The notes under the pieces are model-generated. The model was not told where the DNA came from. It was given only the letters and a program-made list of their open reading frames with translations, and did no database searches. The translations under genes were made by a program, and so were the position numbers. 64,000 nt of DNA from Chrysemys picta bellii (Eukaryota; Chordata; Testudines; Emydidae), in contig NC_088796.1 of the NCBI RefSeq assembly GCF_011386835.1, forward strand, positions 30,583,011-30,647,010, in the 5' to 3' direction. Below are positions 45,013-56,995 of the stretch, piece after piece; positions within the stretch are counted from its first letter, which is position 1, and each line of letters starts with the position of its first letter.

Positions 45013-45666
45013 GACGGTGCTCTCTGATATTTTATTAATCAAATATATTATTTATAACAACTTATACATTTCCTTATCAATACCTAACATGTTCAGAATC
45101 TTTTACAAACAATAGCTAAGTAACAGGAAATAATTATTGTCCCTGTTTTGCACATAGTGAGGAAAGACACTATCAGCCAGAGGAATGGGTGGGGTACTTA
45201 GAGTCATGAGATATCAAGTTGTAATCCCTGCTCTACCACAGTTTTTTGGTATTTAACTCTCCAGAAGTGGCCCATCAGAAGTCATGTCACCCCTCTCCTT
45301 TTCTTTCCCCATCTGTAAAATAAAGAAAGTAACATAGTTGGGTAAATACTGCATACACATTCCCACAATAACCGTTCCGGTTTTGTAAACGTATTTCCTT
45401 TGGTCCAGCTCACAGTGCTTCACTCTTTGCTTTCTGTGAGTGTTCAGAAAGCAGATTTGAAGCACAAATACTCATTTAAAGTGAATATTAAATTGGCCTT
45501 CCACAAACATGCACAACAGAACCCTAATTATAAGTCACCTCCAGTGATGTAATGCAAAGGCAATAAATAAATAAGAAATTCTATGTATTTACATGGTCCC
45601 CATCACTGTAATATTTAAGTGCCTCTCAAGTGTTTAAAAATAGAAATAAGAGTTTCTCTCTCAGAT

Positions 45667-45730
45667 CCTGATCCAATGTCCATTGAAATCAATGCAAAGA
45701 CTCGTTGACTTCAGTGGCCATTGGATCAGG
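45667..45730. repeat. Small foldback element
   Basis: CCTGATCCAATG at the left and CATTGGATCAGG at the right are inverted, with a second inverted pair around 'ttgaaatcaatg' and 'gttgacttca'. A short hairpin repeat common in sauropsids. Confidence 0.7.
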
Positions 45731-46784
45731 CCCTCAACCCACAGGAGAAATAGCTTGATTAGTTTTTATGGTTTTTTGTTCGCTTATTGAATATTTGTGT
45801 CTGTGAGTGGGTGTGTTCCCTGTGTGAAGCAATTAGTGTCTTGATTTCTTTCTTTCTTTCTCCTGGGGGACTTTGGCAATATTTGAAGGAATGGGACTGT
45901 GACATCATAGAAGGCTGAAACCTAATCTTGGTAGGAGGGGCTGTTGAGTCTTATTAGGAAGTCAAGGGAATTTTCAAGTACATCCAGTGCTGTGTAATTA
46001 AAATAAATGTGTTTAGCTCCTGTCTAACATAAATATGACATTTAATTTCAAAACCAGTTTTGAAGAAAGTTATTTAAAAACATCCTTTAATGCTGTAATT
46101 ATTGTTTCCTACAGAGGATAGAGTAGTTGCTATAATATATAATGTGATTTTCAAAATAGGAGGAGTCTTCAGAGAGAGAGAATGAACAAGTACAGCATAC
46201 AAAGCAAGAGCTGAAATCTAGGCTGCGATGTTGAAATCAATGAAGGAAGATTTAGAAAAGCTTGACAATATTTCTGTGGAGCTTTTGCTGCTAAATTTTA
46301 ATGATTTGCTACTGCTTCATAATTACTTTTCCTGATGTCACTGAAAGTTAACTTCAAAGCTTGCTTCCTGTTGTTTAAGTCTGATGTGGATTCCTCATTA
46401 GAAACTGCTCAGACAAGGAGATGCCTTTTAAATTCAGATGCATTTCTTTCTGCCCTGTAAAAAAAAGTTAGGCTTGCAGCGTGACTTTCATATCAGTACC
46501 TAAAGGAAACAAAGCCTTCCCTGAGCAAGATGAGTGATTTCCCTTCAAATAAACTCCTACGCATTTTACTAGCTTCGGATGGGGGGTGAAATTTGTCCAA
46601 AACACTTGTTTTTGTTTTGAACCTTCATGCTTACAGAAATGTGCATAAAGTCCTCAGTTATACAAAATAAAATATTCTAATATATATTTCCTCAGAAATC
46701 ATAGGTACTGCAGCCCCTTCAACAAGCTCCATTCCATGGCCACATCTTTACCCCTAATATGCAGTATTTACTACTGCTGCTGGG
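45731..46784. other. Repeat-poor intergenic tract
   Basis: No gene and no evident repeat. The tract could hold conserved regulatory DNA of the FGF10-MRPS30-HCN1 interval, but this needs an alignment to test. Confidence 0.3.
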
Positions 46785-46895
46785 GAACATGAGGCACAGA
46801 GGTTAAGTCATGTGCCCCGGGTCACATAGTTGGTCAGTGGCAGAGTCTCTTGTCTACAAAACCTGTACTCTAACCTCTGCACCACTCTGCTTCCC
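46785..46895 (+). repeat. MIR-like SINE fragment
   Basis: Contains 'ggcacagaggttaagtcatg' and 'gggtcacatagttggtcag', clear MIR core words. Confidence 0.7.
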
Positions 46896-48589
46896 CCACC
46901 CTGTCAGATAAAGTACAAAGCATTGAGTGTGTCTCACCAGGCCCCATTTTTCTTTGTTCTCAAACATCAAACACTAATACACACTAACAAAATGTAGGGG
47001 AAGTGTTGAGGTGTGTGTTATATAATCCTTTGACATATTTATGCAGCAATTCAAAGTCCATGCGTTTGAATACTTTATCTGAGGAACATTATAAATGGAA
47101 GTCAATGGGACTATTTGCATGTGTGAAATTAAGCACCCATTTGCAGGTTTAATGTACACATAAGCTATACCACTTATATCACAACATGAAGTGAGAAGGA
47201 AAGGGTTAAATAGAAGTGAATTAAAGAGGGAATTTAAAAACTAATCAGAAGCTTTGCTGGCATACAGAATGCAAAAATACTATGATAACTGTAGCCAAGT
47301 CATGAAAAAATAATTTGAATAATGAGTGAAACCTGAATAAAAGAATTGGAAGAGCCACACTATCATTTATTTATACTCAAGGAAACTAACAAATGCAGCA
47401 CTTTGAATGGTTTTGGATATCAGTAGAGAGAGCTGGAAGTTGTGCATATTTGACAAATCTTTTTTGTGGTAAGGATTTATCAGGATACACGTTGGACTCT
47501 TCCTAGCGAGGTAAGTAAGAGGTTCTATACATTATGATAATATAATTGCACAGACGACACTGAGGCCTTCATCTCTCCCTTCCCTGGAGGCCTTTGTCAC
47601 CCTCGTCCTGTGCTGACATCAGGGAAGGAGGTAATATGATTAGGGTACCCTAATGGTTATCTCTTCAGTCTCGGGCTCCCCACATTACAAGGCTTTGGCT
47701 TTCATTTCCTTTGTCCCATGATCTAAAGGAGAGGTTATCATTAAAATTAATGGAATAACATTAAGAAAAAGTAAATGTAGGTTGCTAGCTCTGTGACAAG
47801 GCATACCAGGCCTGAGGTCCCTTGCTGGAGGCTTCATGATCCTACCACACCCTGTCCCATTTCTAAAGTTCAGGGTCAAACATTTAACAAATAGAAACAA
47901 GGGCTAAATTTGCCAGATAACTGAGTTGCAACAAATAATGCAACCACCTCGAACTGTAATTGACATTTGCTCAACTGCTTAATTTCCCATCCGTTTGAAC
48001 CAAGTTTGACCGTGGTGTGAGATGAAGCTTAACTTTACAATTATGGAATGCATACTAAAACTACCCCCTTTTGCTAAATTAGAAGGAATAAGCTTCTGAT
48101 GGGAGTTTATGTGCCATGCTAACAGATTATAGAAGATTAAAAGGAAATTTTAATGAAGCGAAAAGCAGCCCTTGCAGCCTCTAACCCTCATGATTAGAGG
48201 AGCAGAAGCAAAGGGATTTAGCAGGGTTTAGCAAGATGAGGTTGATGGGGTAGGGAGATTACTACTTGCGGTTGGAACCAGTTGTTTGTTTAACTCATGT
48301 CTCCTTAGCTAATATAGATTTTAGGGCTCCAATTTGTTCAGGAGCATCAAGGAGTATATCCTGCGACAAGCATAGGAAATATAGTCTGTAGGAACAGCTT
48401 CTAAGGTCAGTTTATCAAAATGAACAAAGTGTTGAACAGGACAGCATTTATGTGTGTGTGTGTGTCATCTGCATATGCACATGCTATCTATATTTGTAAT
48501 GAAAGAATACAGAAAAGTTATTTTGTTTTCATATGATAATACCTAGCTCTTATATAGCACTTTTTGTCAGTAGATTTCAAAGCATTTTG
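46896..48589. other. Intergenic sequence, no gene seen
   Basis: No supported gene. A short (TG)n run lies at 48452-48467. Frames up to about 70 codons show no domain. Confidence 0.4.
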
Positions 48590-48755
48590 CAAAGAAGGGC
48601 AGTATCAGTATCCCCATATTACAGACCGGGAAACTGCGGCACCGGGAGGAGACACAACTCCCCCCATGGTTACCCAGCAGCCAAACCAGGAATAGAAATG
48701 GGGTCTCCTGAGTCCCACTCTGATACTCTGTCCACTAAGCCACACTGCCTCCCAT
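48590..48755 (+). repeat. MIR-like SINE fragment
   Basis: Contains 'ccccatattacagaccggg', 'gttacccagcagccaaacc' and 'ctctgtccactaagccaca', a MIR-type core and tail. Confidence 0.65.
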
Positions 48756-49261
48756 AAAACCTAAACCCTTGACTACCCCTTTTAGATAGCAAGTATTTTG
48801 TGATAGGAGAAAAGTAATGTAGTTTTCACTATAAATAAAAATGTTTAGCATATACAATTGTAAAACATTTACAGCAGTGTATTTGCAGCATTGGTCAAAG
48901 ATCTTTCCAGGCCTCTTGTTCCTCCATGTTACTGTGATGATGGAGGGGAATGTAAAAGCTGCAGGCTCAATAAGTTATAATGAAAACACCAAAGGATGGT
49001 GAAGGATGACCTTAATGTTGGGAGATGAGAAAAAGCAAGTCACTGTCATGATACAATTTGTTACCATAAAATAGGTTTATATGGGAGTTGTGGGCGCTTG
49101 GCACAGAGGAGAAAAAACAGAAAACTATGTTTATGCCGGTGTCATCAGTGTTTTATACCAGAGCTACTCTCCTAATCTAACTTGGATTTACTCTGTTCTG
49201 GGGAAATGTCATGATTTTGACAATGAACACATCCTCTGAACTGCAAGGTATTAGCGCTCAG

Positions 49262-49352
49262 GTCTGATTCTGCAAAGCACTTAAGCATGTGAATAGAACT
49301 ACTCATTTGCTTAAAGTTAAGCACATGCTTAAGTGCTTTGCTGGATTGGGCC
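49262..49352. repeat. Foldback element with perfect 20-bp arms
   Basis: GCAAAGCACTTAAGCATGTG (49272-49291) and its exact complement at 49322-49341 enclose a 30-nt loop. Outer 'gtctgattct' and 'ggattgggcc' extend the pairing imperfectly. Confidence 0.8.
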
Positions 49353-49719
49353 AGAGTACCCATCAGCACCTTGTAGGATCTGATCCTTGACCATTGCAAG
49401 AGGCTGTCCCTTCATCCCCTATTTCTTTGCCAGGTTGATAAAGGGATTAATATAAGATCCTGGACTCTCAGTTTCAGGCTTGATAATTATTATTTCAAAT
49501 ATTTAATTTTTGGATAATTGCATCTGTTGCTTCCATTTTGTCCTCAGTAGAATGATATTCCTTAAACTATAATGCAAGCGGTGTTTTACCACACACAGGA
49601 TTTTGACAAATCCCTGGGAATTTTCATTCTAAATAGGACAGAAACCTTACAAACCCTTTGAAAGGATAAATCATAAGAGTTGGAGTAGACTGTCTATTCC
49701 TGATAGAAAGATAAGTGAA

Positions 49720-49905
49720 CTTACAGACTTTAAGGCCAGAAGGGACCATCATGACCATCTAGTCTGACCTCCTGCACATTGCAGGCTACAGAACCCCACC
49801 ACCCACTCCTATGATAGACGCATAACCTCTGGCTTTGTTACTGAAGTCTTCAAATCATGATTTGAAGACTCCAAGTTACAGAGACTCCATCATTTACACT
49901 AGGTA
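49720..49905 (-). mobile_element. CR1-related 3' end
   Basis: Contains 'ggccagaagggaccatcat' and 'catctagtctgacctcctg', then 'gagactccatcatttac', the same subfamily that is split at 28318-28700. A local inverted pair 'gtcttcaaatcatgattt' lies at 49846-49865. Confidence 0.75.
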
Positions 49906-49944
49906 TAAGTTTGGACATATGGAAAACTTTTATCTATGCTGCTA

Positions 49945-50175
49945 TAGGACAGCAGAGTAGACACTTTCTACCACAACCAGTGAGGTTTTTCTGTCATAGG
50001 TAATCCACCTCCCCGAGTGGTGGTAAGTAGGTTGATGGATGCATGCTTCTGTCGGCTTAAATACATCTACTCTGAGGGTTAGGTCAGCATAGCTATGGCA
50101 CACGCAGGTGTGAATTTCACGCCCCTGAGCACCAGAGGTATGTGGGCCTAACACTTACATGTAGACTAGGCCTTA
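49945..50175. mobile_element. MITE fragment, GTAGAC-type ends
   Basis: Contains 'cagcagagtagacac' at the left and 'acatgtagactaggcct' at the right as decayed inverted ends, with 'cttctgtcggcttaaata' inside. Related to 36455-36741. Confidence 0.5.
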
Positions 50176-51659
50176 CAGCAGTGTCAAGTACATTGGTGTC
50201 CTGGTTGCAGTCTATGCAATCTACTGCACTATAAATATTAATAACCTGCTTCAGTAGATTTGATATTTCTGAAGAGCACTTGAAGAATGACTTTCCAAGA
50301 AAAAAAATCCATCTTGGAATGCAAAGCAAGTTCTATGCAATATCTTAAAGAGTCATAATTTGTACTAATTGGCATGCTCATGAGTTAAGTTCTTTACCTT
50401 CAACCAACTGGCACTCAGAAAAGTGAGAAATCATTTTCTACCATAGACCTAGCCAAATATATAATTTCCACTTTAATCATCATAACTGAAACTCGATGAA
50501 CGGTGTAAGCCAGGGACAAACACATTTGCACTAATAGAAAATAAGATTTAACCAAATGATGACTACAACTATTTTCTTATACATCTTAGGCTTCAATGGA
50601 CAGTATTATCTCCCTGTTCACTTGAGTGTAATGTAGGTTTCTGTTGAGTTTGGATGACAACTGCAATCCACTGTGTAAAAGGGACCTTTATCTGAATTTG
50701 ATTAGATAATTTGAAAAGCAAGAGACTTAATAGGAATCTATTAACTTCAACAAAATCAATAAGATTCAATGCAAACGAAAAACAATTTCTCAAAATCACT
50801 TTTTAGATTCAAAGCTACTACTATTAAATCTCTGTTGGTAGGTGGATTAAACTTCTTGGCAGTACCTCCTGGAGATGGTATTTCCAGGAATGATACAAAA
50901 AATCAAGTGCTATGAGTGTAGGTAAAGATACTGGTGCCTCTGAAAATATTTGCTACAACTATGGGTCAGTAGGTACTCCAGAGTTTCTCCAGTACCTGAA
51001 CTTTTCTAACACAAAATCCCCACAATTTTGCTTTATGCTTGGATAGCCGTTAGGCCTCTGTTCACATAGAATCCCAAACCCGCTTAAAACCAAGATGTTT
51101 GGGTGTTTGTTTGCATGCAGAAGCATAAGCCCTGGTGGAACAAAAGATGATGTGGTGGCAGATCACTGGAGCTTCCCTCCATGAACAATATTCTACAAAC
51201 AAGAATAGGTGGAAAACTCTTCAATGCTGGTGATTTCATCTGACAGCAGATGCTGCTTCTTGCTTGTGCTATTAACTTTTCACTCTTATCCCAAGAAATT
51301 AGCTTTTAGTTCTAGCATCCTGTGTCTTGTTATTATTATGGAAACAAGGAGAAAAAAACAGTCTTGTTAATTTTTTCAGCTGTGTACCTTTGTAATTTTT
51401 TCTCCTCTATCCCTTAAAAATTCAAAATCTTTTCTTCATCTGGTATCCTTTACTACTGAAAGGATTGTTTACTGTGTTTAGTCATTCCCCAGGCAAATCT
51501 CTCATTGCCAGTTTTGGTTTTCCTCATTGGTTTATTTTTACATACTGTTTTTTAAAACTCTTTTCCTGTCTCTCTCAGATTTTTTTGATCTTATACATGC
51601 CTGTTTTTTTCTTATTATTTCTTTATTTATATGTTTTACTTTTACATATTTTTGAGATA
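50176..51659. other. Intergenic sequence, no gene seen
   Basis: AT-rich DNA, no supported gene. T-rich tracts at 51380-51660 produce hydrophobic frames that are not genes. Confidence 0.4.
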
Positions 51660-52140
51660 GTAGTTGGGAGCTAGATCCACAAAGGTATTTAGGCCCATAA
51701 CTGCTTCTGTAGGTGTCTCAGTCCAACATTTAGGCACCACTGATATTCTTAAAGTCATGCAGCTGACTTCATAGATGCCTAAATCCTCTAGGCACCTAAG
51801 TTTCTGCTGGTAGCACGTGCAAAGCCACCTAAGTGCCAATGCCATCCCACAGCTAATGAGTTGCCTGGAACCCTTGCTGAAGTGGGATTCTCAACCTAAC
51901 TGTTCTCCCACATACCTTGCCATAAGGTCTTGATCCTGTAGGCATTCTCAGAATACACCTATGGGATGCACAAAAGACAGCCAAGAGAAAGCAGCTTGGG
52001 AATTTTGGGGACTGGTTAGCTTGTGTGTATTGCCATAGGGAGGAGTGCTTACCTGGGATATGGGATTCCAAGTTCAAATCCTTGCTCTGCATGATTAGGC
52101 TATTGAGTATTCTATGTTGGGTCTCTTGCAGTTTCTTCTG
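51660..52140. repeat. MITE-like repeat
   Basis: Starts 'gagctagatccacaaaggta' with repeated 'taggcacc' words in both orientations, and ends in 'ccaagttcaaatccttgctc', a B-box-like tRNA-derived segment. The composite fits a multicopy foldback/SINE-related family. Borders uncertain. Confidence 0.4.
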
Positions 52141-52189
52141 TTGAAGCTGTTCCACTTTGTATAACTGATTAAATATTCATTGGGCCAGA

Positions 52190-52325
52190 GAGAGAGACTG
52201 TATAGCTCAGTGATTAGGGTTCTCATCTGGGCTGTTGGAGACCAAAGCTCAGATCCTTGCTCCAATACTCATTCTTTCAAAAGCACTGAGACTGATGGAT
52301 GAAAAGTGCTATATAAAAGCTAAGT
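52190..52325 (+). repeat. tRNA-like SINE fragment
   Basis: 'tatagctcagtgattaggg' resembles an A box and 'gctcagatccttgctcc' a decayed B box, with 'gtgctatataaaagctaag' as tail. MIR-type layout. Confidence 0.4.
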
Positions 52326-55300
52326 ATTACAAACATGGAGTAAAATTTCCTTCAGAACCACTTATTTCCACTCTTTATTTATTTCCCCCTCTTATATCAT
52401 TATTTCAGGTGACTATTTCAAACAGTACCTCCATTTTGAGCTCCATCCTATCATTAGTTGCCCCTTTGTCACTTTACAGCCTCACAAACCAAAAATCTGT
52501 GGGTTTCTGGAATGGGCAGACAAATTAATGACAGTCACAGATGCTGCATTTTACAATATTTCTCTGACCATAGTTAATAGGATCAACTCAAACAAAGGAT
52601 TCTATCAGAGCTGAGAATAGGCCTACAAACTGATCTATCCTTTTTGTTTTACCTATTTGCATATACCATATAATTATTTGGATTTTCTTTTTTCAAAACA
52701 GAGATTTTAGCACTTGTTTTTTTTCTAAAGTAATTTTAAAAAAATTCCAACAACCCTCACGCAGCCCTCCCTGCAATAAATTTAAATCATTATGAAAAAA
52801 CAGATAGTCTTAGAGAAGAGCATTTTGTCAGTAATGCGTACATGTTGATTGTTTGCATCCTTAGTTCCTGCAGCAGTATCTGTAAGTCTACTGGTGGCAG
52901 TGTTTGTGTGGAAAATCTCAGGCTTACAATGGCTTTAACTGATAAGGGATTTGTCACTTGGTAACACTGCAAAAAATCTTCCATGGAGATTCGCTGGAGG
53001 CTTTAAATGTATTTGCTTCAGCTATGTTTGCTTATTAAACATTTTCAGCATTTTGCTAGCAGTACTTGGTAGAACTTTCCCCCGCCTCCAAGTGTATATT
53101 GGGGTAAACAAGAAAGATAGGCCTGAGAATAAAGAGTTTAACATATGAGAAAGGATGTCAATTTCAAACCACAAAAGTTAGCCCTTTTAGAAAATCTGGT
53201 TAGTGTAAAGGACACTAAATTCCTACAGATCCAGGAGGGAGGAAAAGAGCTTGACTTTTGATTTTGTGACTGGGATGAGTAAAGCGAATAAATGCTTTAT
53301 AGATTTCACAGACACTTGGATCATTCTTGGTTCTTGTGCTAGTTTATAAATATTAGAATTGTCTCAAGGACAACAAATGCTCCATACAGATATAAAAGTG
53401 TTATAACACTGTTCAGTGTAGGGAATATTAATCCTGGCATTCCAACATCAAATGACTGTATATTCCTTACTATAGTCTGTAACACATTACTTTTGTTACG
53501 TAGGTTGGACAATATTAAATATTATAAGAAATTGCCCCTGATGAAATACCTAAAGTTTGAAATTTCTTTCTGAGCTTAGTCATCCTGTGTCACAATGTTA
53601 CACTTGAGCCTAAAGAGCCAAACTTTGCTGTCTATACTCAAGATAGTGCCCTGCTTTGAATTTAGATTGGTGTAACCGATAGAATTTGGCACAATGTCTT
53701 TCAACTTGAGCGAACTAAAATTAAGGAACATAATCATGCAGCTACAGACATTGGCAGAAACAATGTTCAGTTTCATCTCCTCAGGGTAAAAAACAACTTA
53801 TATATCTTTGTCAACTTCTCTCCTGTTAGACAGCCACATTTAAAAGTTTTAATGGTAACAGCAGACCTTCACTGAAATGTTATTCCAAGAAGCTATCTGT
53901 TATGTAAGTGAACTGAACTGTATCAAACTCAGCAGTTTCACCTGGAGGGGTTTCATGCAAACCTTTTGTCCCCATTTTGATCTGCCTGAATTCATTCCCC
54001 ACAGAATTAGCTTTGAAATTCTGGATTGGACAAAATCTTAAAGTAAAACTCAGCTGAAAACACTGGCAGCTAGTTTTGATTTGAGAAAAAAAAACTGCTT
54101 TTTTAAGGTAAGGTTTCCTTGTAGCATGTGGCCAATAAAGCAGAAGGTTTATATATATAATATGTGCTCATTGAGAGAGAGAGGGAACTTGAGATCCTAG
54201 AAAAGAAGCTCTAGATGTGGACTAGAATGTAGCCTCTAAAATAATCTATGACCAAGACAGATGGACCCAAGAAGTTTGAGGGGGATTGGAACCATTGGTC
54301 TGGTCTGGCCCATTTCAACTGGTAGCATTGGGAGGGGCGGGGGAGAGGGGCACAACAACAAATTGGACCATTCATTTAAAACAAAGGTATCAGTGAGATG
54401 TGGAGATACGGCATAACCACGTGTCCCTTCTTAATTCATGCAGTGCCTTGGCTATTCACCTTAGAAGTGAACAAGGCAGAAACATTTCTGATGCAGCCCT
54501 CAGTAAATCAGTTTGGACAGTGCAAGAACGTCCTACTTGTTCAAAGAAAGAAAAAAATAAAAAGGTATGTGTACAATATTTGTGATGAATCCATAACTCT
54601 GTAATAACCTTGCAAATAATTCATTGAGTAGAAATCAGTAGAAATTGAAAGAAATTATGGCCCGGTCACAGGCATTTCCCAAGCACAATAAGAGGCTAAA
54701 TTTCATCAAATAAATTATTTGCCATAAATTGTTTGCTCAGCTCTTGTTATACAACTGTGAACAATGCTGGATACTACAGATGCAGTGGTTTGACTATCCT
54801 TGTGCAAAGTCATTGTAATTTAATCTGAAGAATATTCAAAGGATACACAGAGACACTATGTAAACTCACTAAACCCAGAATTTGCAGGTTTCCTTTTTTC
54901 CTTCTTGTAGCTGAATTAGTGTGAGCTGAACAGTGCCTACTGTTCACCACCAGAGGTCTTCAAAGAACACACTATAGACAGCTTTTTAGTTAACTGGAAA
55001 TGAGAGGGATGTCTGAGAGCCACAGCTGACAGGAATGGATAGGAAGTAATTTACTCAAGTATTCCAAGTAATTATCAGTGATGTGCAAATCTTTGTGCCA
55101 GATGGAACTCCTGCTAGAAAATCAGAACAGCTCTAGTAGTTTTGCTTCATGGTCTAGCTACACTGTTTTCTACTTTCCCTGCTTGGTGAGGAAGGGAATT
55201 TTTTAATCTTGACAATGACTTTGCAATTGCGTCTCAAATCTGTATAGAAATAGGGAAATTATTTTGGGGCAAACTCCTAGCATTACCTATGAAGTCTAGG

Positions 55301-55647
55301 CAAGGGACACTGGGGATTAGGGGTGAGCATAGGGAACATGGATTTGTGTGCTCGCAATGACCCGTACAATAACCATCCTGCAGTCGCAAGGCAGGATATC
55401 TTGGAGCAGGCTGCTACCATGTGCTGCTGCTGCTATTTACTGCTACTCCATCATGCAATACCTGGCTGATCCTTGTTGCAGACTGTACCCTTTATGATAA
55501 TCCGCTGGAGCCATAAACATGCCCTCTAACCAAGAGACTGGATTGTCATGCATGGGCTGGTAGGCCATGCATACTTTGCTGAGCACTATTTTAGTAAAGT
55601 GTGGAAGTCTCCCCTTGCTTAAATGCTCTTCCTTTACTTAAGGAAGG
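52326..55647. other. Repeat-poor intergenic tract
   Basis: No gene recognised in 3.3 kb. AT-rich, with no recognised repeats, and short frames without domains. Confidence 0.35.
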
Positions 55648-55656
55648 ATTTAACCT

Positions 55657-56805
55657 AGGGTTACCATATTTCAACAATCAAAAAAGAGGACGGGAGGAGC
55701 CCCGCCCTAGCCCCGCCCCTGTCCTGCCCTAGCCCCGCCCCTGCCCCTTCCACTCCCTCCCACTTCCTGCCCCCTCAGAACTCCCAACCCTCCCCCCCCA
55801 CGCCTTGTCCCCTGACTGCCCCCTCCTGGGACCCCTGCCCCTAACTGCCCCCCAGGACTCCACCCCCTACCTAAGCCTCCCTGCTCCTTGTCCCCTGACT
55901 GCCTCCTCCTGAGACCTTCCCCACATCCTAACTGGCCCCCTAGGACTCTACCCCCTACCTGTCCCCTGACGGCCCCAACCCTTATCCACACCCCCACCCC
56001 CAGACAGACCCCTGGGACTCCCACGCCCCATCCAACCACTCCCCACCCCCTGACAGCCCCCGCCCCCAAAACTCCCGACCCATCTAAACCCCTCTGCTCC
56101 CTGTCCCCTGACTGCTCCGATCCCTCTCCCCACTCCTGCCCCCTGACAGCCCCCCCCAGAACTCCCAAACACCCCCTCGCTCCTTGTCCCCTGACTGCCC
56201 CCTCCTGGGACCCCTGCTCCTAACTGCCCTCCAGAACCCCACCCCCTACCTAAGCCTCCCTGTGCCTTGTCCCCTAACTGCCCCCTCCTGAGACCCCCCC
56301 CACCTGTACTCTGACTGCCCAAAACCTTACACCCCCAACCCCCAGACAGCCCTCCCCCCTGAACTCCTGACCCATCCAACCCTCCCCCTGCTCCCTGTCT
56401 CTAGATTACCCCCCCCAGAACCTCTCTGCCGCTTCTCTGACCCCCGGCCCCCTTACTGTGCTGCAGAGCAGCGCGCTCGACAGCGGGGGAGGGGAGCAGG
56501 GTCGGAGCTCCAGACTGCGGGAGGCCGAGGCGACGGCCGGTGATCTGTGAATGCAGGGCGGGGGGAGGGAGGGAGAGGAGGGGAGTGGTCTCAAGTTGCA
56601 GGGGAGAGGAGGGGGGAAGTGAAGGAAGGGCTCTGGCTGCTGGAGCCTGTGCGAGTGGCACCATCCGGCCGGCTGCCCTGTAAGCCCCGCACGCTCTGCA
56701 TGGGGGGCGGGGGAAGTCCGGACATTGACAAATTCCCCCCGGACGCTATTTTTAACTGAAAAAAAGCCGGACATGTCCGGGGGAATCCGGACGAATGGTA
56801 ACCCT
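55657..56805. mobile_element. 1149-bp TIR transposon with 9-bp TSD and C-rich interior
   Basis: ATTTAACCT flanks both ends (55648-55656 and 56806-56814). Ends are AGGGTTACCAT and ATGGTAACCCT, an 11-bp perfect inverted repeat. Near the right end CCGGACATGTCCGG is a palindrome. The interior is a C-rich tandem array (about 55690-56400) followed by a CpG-rich piece. A 9-bp duplication suits Mutator-like elements, but the superfamily was not proven. No transposase frame; the 80-150-codon frames are low-complexity shadows. Confidence 0.85.
55700..56400. repeat. C-rich minisatellite with higher-order repeat
   Basis: The landmark CCTTGTCCCC starts at 55803, 55886, 56182 and 56265. The pairs are 83 bp apart and the two pairs are 379 bp apart. 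So an 83-bp unit is contained in a larger 379-bp duplication, inside the TIR element above. Confidence 0.8.
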
Positions 56806-56995
56806 ATTTAACCTATGTCCCTCTTTACTGGTTTTATATAGCAGATGTGGCTCTATTGAAAAATAAATCCCCATTGAAAATATGTCTCATAGCCCTATAT
56901 CAATAAAGAGAATAAATAAAGTGAAAGAAATCAGTATTTCTAGGAAACATCAGCATCAGAATGTGTGGAGTGCAGTATTTATTTCAGGCTTAATG

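Noticed and set aside
55707..56379. Overlapping frames of 110-153 codons on both strands in the C-rich region
   Set aside because: Low-complexity Gly/Arg or Pro/Thr translations that follow the 83-bp and 379-bp repeats; no domain and no splice context.
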